From assembly GCF_000701785.1 (NCBI RefSeq), contig NZ_JNJU01000002.1:62001-126000 (forward strand): a stretch of DNA of 64,000 nt, written 5' to 3'. A program made the translations under genes and the position numbers. The DNA comes from Mycoplasmoides alvi ATCC 29626 (lineage in GTDB: Bacteria; Bacillota_I; Bacilli_A; Mycoplasmatales; Mycoplasmoidaceae). Shown here one piece after another: positions 59,735-64,000 of this stretch. The notes beneath the pieces were generated by a model. That model had not been told where the DNA came from. It searched no databases and was given only the letters and a program-made list of their open reading frames with translations. Positions within the stretch are counted from its first letter, which is position 1; every line of letters begins with the position of its first letter.

Positions 59735-62700
59735 TTAAGCAACAGAAAAATTTCTAATTGGAGCATTTGTATTAATAGTTCTTCTTACAGGTGCTTTAGC
59801 TTTTGGGAAATGTTTAATATTATTTTTAGAAACAAAGTTATGAGGTAATTGTTTTTTTGCTTGAATGTTCAAAGAATTATTTGAAACTGGTTGTTGTTGA
59901 ACTACAAATTTCTTTAGCAATTTCTTTTTCATATTTTCAGTTTTTTTATGACTAAAAGCAAAAAGAATTATTGTAACACAAACACCAACAAATATTAAAG
60001 AAGGGACTGTTGAAGCTACTGGTACTACTCAACCATCTAATTCTTGAGCAACAGGAGTTGCTGGATTTGATGGAGGAACAACTGTTGAACCTGCTATACT
60101 AGAATCTCAAATATTCAATGTGTTGCTAGAATCTTTAGGCATAATTTCATATCTACTTGAAATTTCATTTCAAGAATAAGGAGTTAAAATTCAATTATTT
60201 TGAGTTCCTTCTTGAGCCATAATAATTACTGACCCATATTTTAATTGAGTATTTGAATTAACTTTAGGTAATTTTATTACTTTAAAGAAATTGGACAGAT
60301 TTTCTGAATTAATTATTTTAACTGTAGTTGTATCACTAGGATTATTAGTAACTGTAGATAAAGGAACTGCTTCAAGATAATTATTTATTTTTTTAGTTAC
60401 AAAATCCTTACTCAAAGTATCTAAAAAGTTTCCTTGTCCTAAAATAGTATCTCTATTGTTTATATCAACTATATTATATTGATTAGGAATGTTATAAACT
60501 GATCCCATTTCACAATAAGATAATCCTGAACCACTACTTGTTTGTCCAAATAAATAATTAGATTCACTAGAATCAAATTTTGTTCTCATAGGAATTGCTA
60601 TTTTTGCAATTGTAGAAGTAGTATTTAAAAAATAATTATTAATACTTTGTAAACTTGAATCAACATTTCTATATTGTGGAACTATTTGTAATGTTTGAGT
60701 TGTATTATTATTTGTAGTAACACTAGAATCACAATTTTCAAATCAAGCTTTTTTAGTGCCTTCATTAAAAGTTCAATTTTGAGTTAAAGCATTAGGATCA
60801 GTTTCTGTAATTAAAGGACTTCCTGTTACTAAAAATTGAGTATTGTTATTTGTTGGATTGAATCAACTACTTGAAACAAAAGCTCCACCTTGAATAGATG
60901 TTAAACCTGTGAAAGTATTTCAAGATAAAGTAGCATCACGTGTGTACATATTAGTTGTTGAACCATAAGGATCATTTGCAATTTTAAATGATGATGCTAT
61001 AGTAGGAACAGTATCATTAAATTCCTTAATACCAGCTATATACTCACCAACACCCATGCTTAATAATCTATTATCATTTAAGTAATTACCAGAAGAACTA
61101 AATGCACGGTATGTATAATCCATTTGATTATCTCATGCGTTATATTTGTAAATATATTCTGAACTAGAATAATATGCTTTCCCTACAAGATTGCTATCAC
61201 CAATTGATACAGTTGATGGTCCATGAGAAATAATTGAAAGGTCATCAAATTTAGGCTCATTTAAGTACAAGATTGATTTACCAACTTGCATTGCATAACC
61301 ATTTAGTGTTCCTTTTGAAGTTGTAGATTTAACCTTAGTTAATGAAGATACACTCTTTAATGAATAACCATATGATAATGTTGGATAGTAATAATTTTGA
61401 GCATTTTCAGCTAAAAGTGTAAGGTTATAAGAATAAGAAGCCTTAGATGTTCCTAATCTTACTGCATCATTAACAGTTCCATCTGAATTACAAGTGTTTT
61501 CAGTAATATATTCAACTGAACCAAAATTGAAAACTGGTTTTAAATTGTAACTAAAACTACGTCTTTGCCCTTCATTATGAGATATCTTTTGAGCTTCTGT
61601 CTTATAAATTGGAACTTTTTCATCTAATAAAGGAACATCTTTAGGGTCCTCATATCCTGCAAATACTTCATGGTTTCTCATATCATTAAAGAAATAATAT
61701 GTTCCAATACTAGAACTTGTTCCAACTGTTCCACCAATATCAAAATAACTATTATTGTAAAGTATGTTATTAACATTGGAAATTTTAGTTGTAGATGAAA
61801 CTTGAACAACTTCTAATGTATCAATATTTAGAGCTGTCCCGAACAATAAACAAGGATCAATAGAGTTACGATCTGGTTTTTGAGGTGATGAAACAATATT
61901 TTGCCCAGTTAATTGCAATGAACGCTTATCTTGTAAAGAAACTACAGTGCTTGATTGATTTTTAATGCCGGCATCGCGAGTTTGTGAATTGGCAATTTGA
62001 CCAACAGTAATTCCACCTGCTAAGTATAAAAAAGTATCTCCATTAGAATTGGTTGATTTTTGAACCCCACCAACTGCTAAACGTGGAACATAATTAAAAT
62101 CATCTGTTTGGCCAATTGGAGCATAACATCATTTGTATGGATCAGTATTGCTAATTTCACCAAAATACTTCATTCCAGCCAAAACATAAGCATAAGGAAT
62201 TCCAGAATATTGATTTGTACTAAAATTTAATCTTCACATTCCAATACTTAACGCTTCAGGATCATTATAAACAGAACCATTGCCACCAAAAATAAAAACA
62301 ACACCATTTCTAGCATACATATTGCCTAAATTAGTAACATATTGTTTTCATGGCATAACCATCTTATTTCCAGGATTACTAATTGATTGACTATTATTGC
62401 TAATATATCATGATGGATGATCTTGGTTACTAAAGAATGTATTAGTAGTTTGAGTACTATTTCAAGATGATGGATAATTCATTACCATTTGTTCTGGATC
62501 AATACTAATAGAATTGTTTATAACAAATGATGGAGTATCACCAATCAAAGAAGAATTTACACTTTCAGTTATTTGAACAATAGTTGCTTGATTAGAAACA
62601 TTATTTGCTCCAACCATGTTGTCATAATAAATAGTGTCAGTTTTATCAATATCACTTAATTCATCAGCAGCAGCATTTGGAATCAACAACAAGTAAAAAA

Positions 62701-63097
62701 TGTTTGAATTACTTTCATCTTCAACTGCTTCAACAACTTTTTTGCCTACAAAGTTAGAATAGGTAATTGGATCAGATTTAGATAATGCTTCTGGATCAAA
62801 TTCTCATAGTATATTGCCAAAAGTATCAACTCTAGTTATAGAGCTTGTGCCAGTTAAAGCAATAAATCCACCATTAGTTACTTCAATGCCACTAAAATTA
62901 GTGTTATGTCAGTTACGGATCTTGCCTACTTTGCTACCAACATTAGCACTTACTATTGACTTATTGCTTTGGTTATTCAAAGTTAAATCTTTATTTTTTG
63001 CACTCAAACCAAAAGCAATGCCTACAGATAAACCCACACCTAATGTCAGACATGTCCCCAAGGACAATAATAATTTCCCATTAATTTTATGTTTCAT
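59735..63097 (-). CDS. Large surface protein with N- and C-terminal membrane anchors
   Basis: The 1120-aa protein starts with a hydrophobic signal/anchor (about residues 8-32). A Ser/Thr/Asn/Tyr-rich ectodomain of about 990 residues follows. One membrane helix near 1027-1048 (VPSLIFVGVCVTIILFAF) leads into a basic 70-residue tail with KKKLLKKF and RRTINTNAPIR. This plan resembles mycoplasma adhesins and accessory cytadherence proteins, but no specific family is recognised. No lipobox is seen. It has its own promoter and a copy of the shared upstream motif, and ends at a bidirectional terminator. Confidence 0.7.
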
Positions 63098-63196
63098 TTT
63101 CTCTAATTACTCTCTTCTTTTTAGAATGAATCCAAAATTAATTCAACTTTAAAACCCCAAAGTAGTTAAAAATTATTTAATTTTTTTGGGTTTATT

Positions 63197-63202
63197 ATTA
63201 TA
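63197..63202 (-). promoter_or_regulatory. -10 box of the surface protein gene
   Basis: A minus-strand TATAAT lies 100 bases before the ATG. The leader can fold an AAACCCAAA/TTTGGGGTTT hairpin close to its 5' end. Confidence 0.45.
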
Positions 63203-63243
63203 AATGATTTTTTAATAAAAACAAGTTATTTTAGTTTTTCTTG

Positions 63244-63263
63244 TGTCTAATATTTAAGACTTT
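63244..63263 (-). promoter_or_regulatory. Shared upstream motif, copy 4 (reference copy)
   Basis: TGTCTAATATTTAAGACTTT starts 42 bases from the TATAAT of the surface protein gene. GTCT and AGAC at the ends give it partial dyad symmetry, as expected of a protein-binding site. Confidence 0.5.
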
Positions 63264-63530
63264 CTTAAGTTTTTAAGTAAAAATTTAATTTTTATAAATA
63301 GCTTCTTTATGCCACTTTTATATTAATGATTTAATATTATGTTATTGTTTTATAAATAAAAATAATTTATACAATGATTTCATCAAATTAATTTTTAATT
63401 TAATGTATCTATTTTCAATTTTGTTACCATTATAAAATTTATTTAATAAATAATGGGTGATAAAATGAACCAAAAATCTTGTCCAGATTTTAATCAATTT
63501 TTTATTTAGTTTATGTAACACTATTTTTTT

Positions 63531-63551
63531 ATATTAATTTCAAATTAATAT
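63531..63551. repeat. AT-rich inverted repeat
   Basis: ATATTAATTT and AAATTAATAT flank a single central C, a perfect 10-bp palindrome. It has no U-run and could be an operator or chance in AT-rich DNA. Confidence 0.3.
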
Positions 63552-63674
63552 TAAATTTATTCATTTATTTAGTATTAAAATTTTTACAACATGAACAATG
63601 ATTAATTTCTTTATTTTATGATTTGTTTTATATAAATAACATTGTTTAATGTTATATAAAAAATTGCTAGATGA

Positions 63675-63680
63675 TATAAT
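63675..63680 (+). promoter_or_regulatory. -10 box of tmRNA gene
   Basis: TATAAT ends 8 bases before the first G of the tmRNA. A weak TTATAT sits 17 bases upstream as a possible -35. Confidence 0.6.
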
Positions 63681-63688
63681 AAAAACAT

Positions 63689-64000
63689 GGGGATGTCACG
63701 GTTTCGACATGAATGATGGACTCATAAATGCAGTGGGGTTTGCCCCTTATAGCTCAAGGTTTAAATTAACCGACAACAAAGACAAAAACGTTGATATTGA
63801 TACAAACTTATTAATCAATCAACAAGTTAATCTTAACTATGCATTAGCATAGAGTCAGTAAGACCATAAGTTAACTGCTCATTGTAGTTACGTTACAAAA
63901 CTACTTTGTTCTATTAGTCGTGTAACTAGTTCTAATGATGTCTATAATTTAGAATTAAATTGTATAGACTAGTTTATCAATGGTTGTGTTATAGCCTTAA
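63689..64000 (+). ncRNA. ssrA: Transfer-messenger RNA (tmRNA), 5' part, cut by window end
   Basis: The 5' end GGGGATGTCACGGTTTCGACATGAA is the universal tmRNA start (tRNA-like acceptor arm, then GGTTTCGACA), here given in split form: GGGGATGTCACGG and TTTCGACATGAA. The tag frame at 63772-63849 encodes 26 residues that end NQQVNLNYALA before TAG, close to the known mycoplasma tags (NQQASINYAFA in M. pneumoniae). Downstream pseudoknot sequence follows, but the 3' tRNA half with CCA lies beyond the window. tmRNA rescues stalled ribosomes and tags the products for proteolysis. Confidence 0.93.

Larger units (their letters stand above)
63098..63688. other. 591-bp divergent region between surface protein and tmRNA
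   Basis: It holds the surface-protein -10 (63197-63202) and shared motif (63244-63263), a 21-base AT-rich inverted repeat (63531-63551), and the tmRNA -10 (63675-63680). No gene is recognised. Confidence 0.5.

Noticed and set aside
1-63688. tRNA, rRNA genes, CRISPR arrays, transposases
   Set aside because: No TTCGA-type T-loops with stems, no regular spacer repeats and no transposase motifs were found on either strand; tmRNA is the only RNA gene supported.
1-64000. Dozens of genes apparently broken into pieces by TGA
   Set aside because: TGA is Trp here; the pieces are in the same frame and meet at conserved Trp positions.

Overview
The window reads as chromosome from a wall-less bacterium of the class Mollicutes. 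DNA is extremely AT-rich, and nearly every gene is intact only when UGA is read as tryptophan: most genes here contain in-frame TGA codons at conserved Trp positions, and real stops are TAA or TAG. Many lipoprotein signal peptides, a degraded gene set and the gene order uvrA - (large uncharacterised protein) - RNase J-like - rpsO point to the pneumoniae group. The mix of sugar metabolism (pgi, rpe, rpiB, tkt), arginine catabolism (arcB, arcC), an IspD-like enzyme and an iron-type ABC importer suggests the Mycoplasma (Malacoplasma) penetrans / iowae / Ureaplasma branch. The branch assignment is inference from gene content, not from a search.

Layout. 1-2.6 kb: flavin reductase convergent with a pgi-rpe operon. 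2.8-5.3 kb: a divergent pair of lipoprotein genes around a shared TATAAT core. One encodes an ADP-ribosyltransferase-like protein with a His/Cys tail. The other is a repeat protein switched out of frame by an (AG)7 tract just after its ATG. 5.3-8.2 kb: FecBCD-type importer whose permease gene is one base out of frame in an A7 run. 8.7-13.6 kb: DUF885 lipoprotein, zinc alcohol dehydrogenase, glycosyltransferase. 13.7-23.4 kb: uvrA, an 865-aa ABC-like pseudo-ATPase, an FtsK-like protein with altered Walker motifs, an RNase J homologue without its metal ligands, and rpsO. 23.9-29.4 kb: membrane protein, flavodoxin, recR-ybaB-dnaX and tsaD. 29.4-34.1 kb: potABCD polyamine importer. 34.4-40.1 kb: glmS, a duplicated fragment of uvrB, two small membrane proteins, uvrB. 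40.1-46.8 kb: amino acid permease with an attenuator-like leader, EzrA-like protein, transketolase, rpiB. 46.8-52.8 kb: translation cluster tsaC, prmC, prfA, rpmE, argS, metK. 53.4-59.7 kb, plus strand: arcB-arcC-rpmB, then purA-purB-hpt-ispD. 59.7-64 kb: a 1120-aa surface protein and the 5' part of tmRNA.

How genes work together. Pgi, Rpe, RpiB and Tkt link glycolysis to the pentose phosphate pathway. ArcB and ArcC turn citrulline into ATP. PurA, PurB and Hpt form purine salvage. PrfA, PrmC, TsaC, TsaD, ArgS and tmRNA support translation. UvrA, UvrB, RecR and DnaX cover repair and replication. No rRNA, tRNA, CRISPR array or intact transposon was seen. The least expected content is the run of three adjacent genes with decayed catalytic motifs (16.6-23.0 kb), the phase-variable lipoprotein, and a 20-bp motif shared by several promoter regions.
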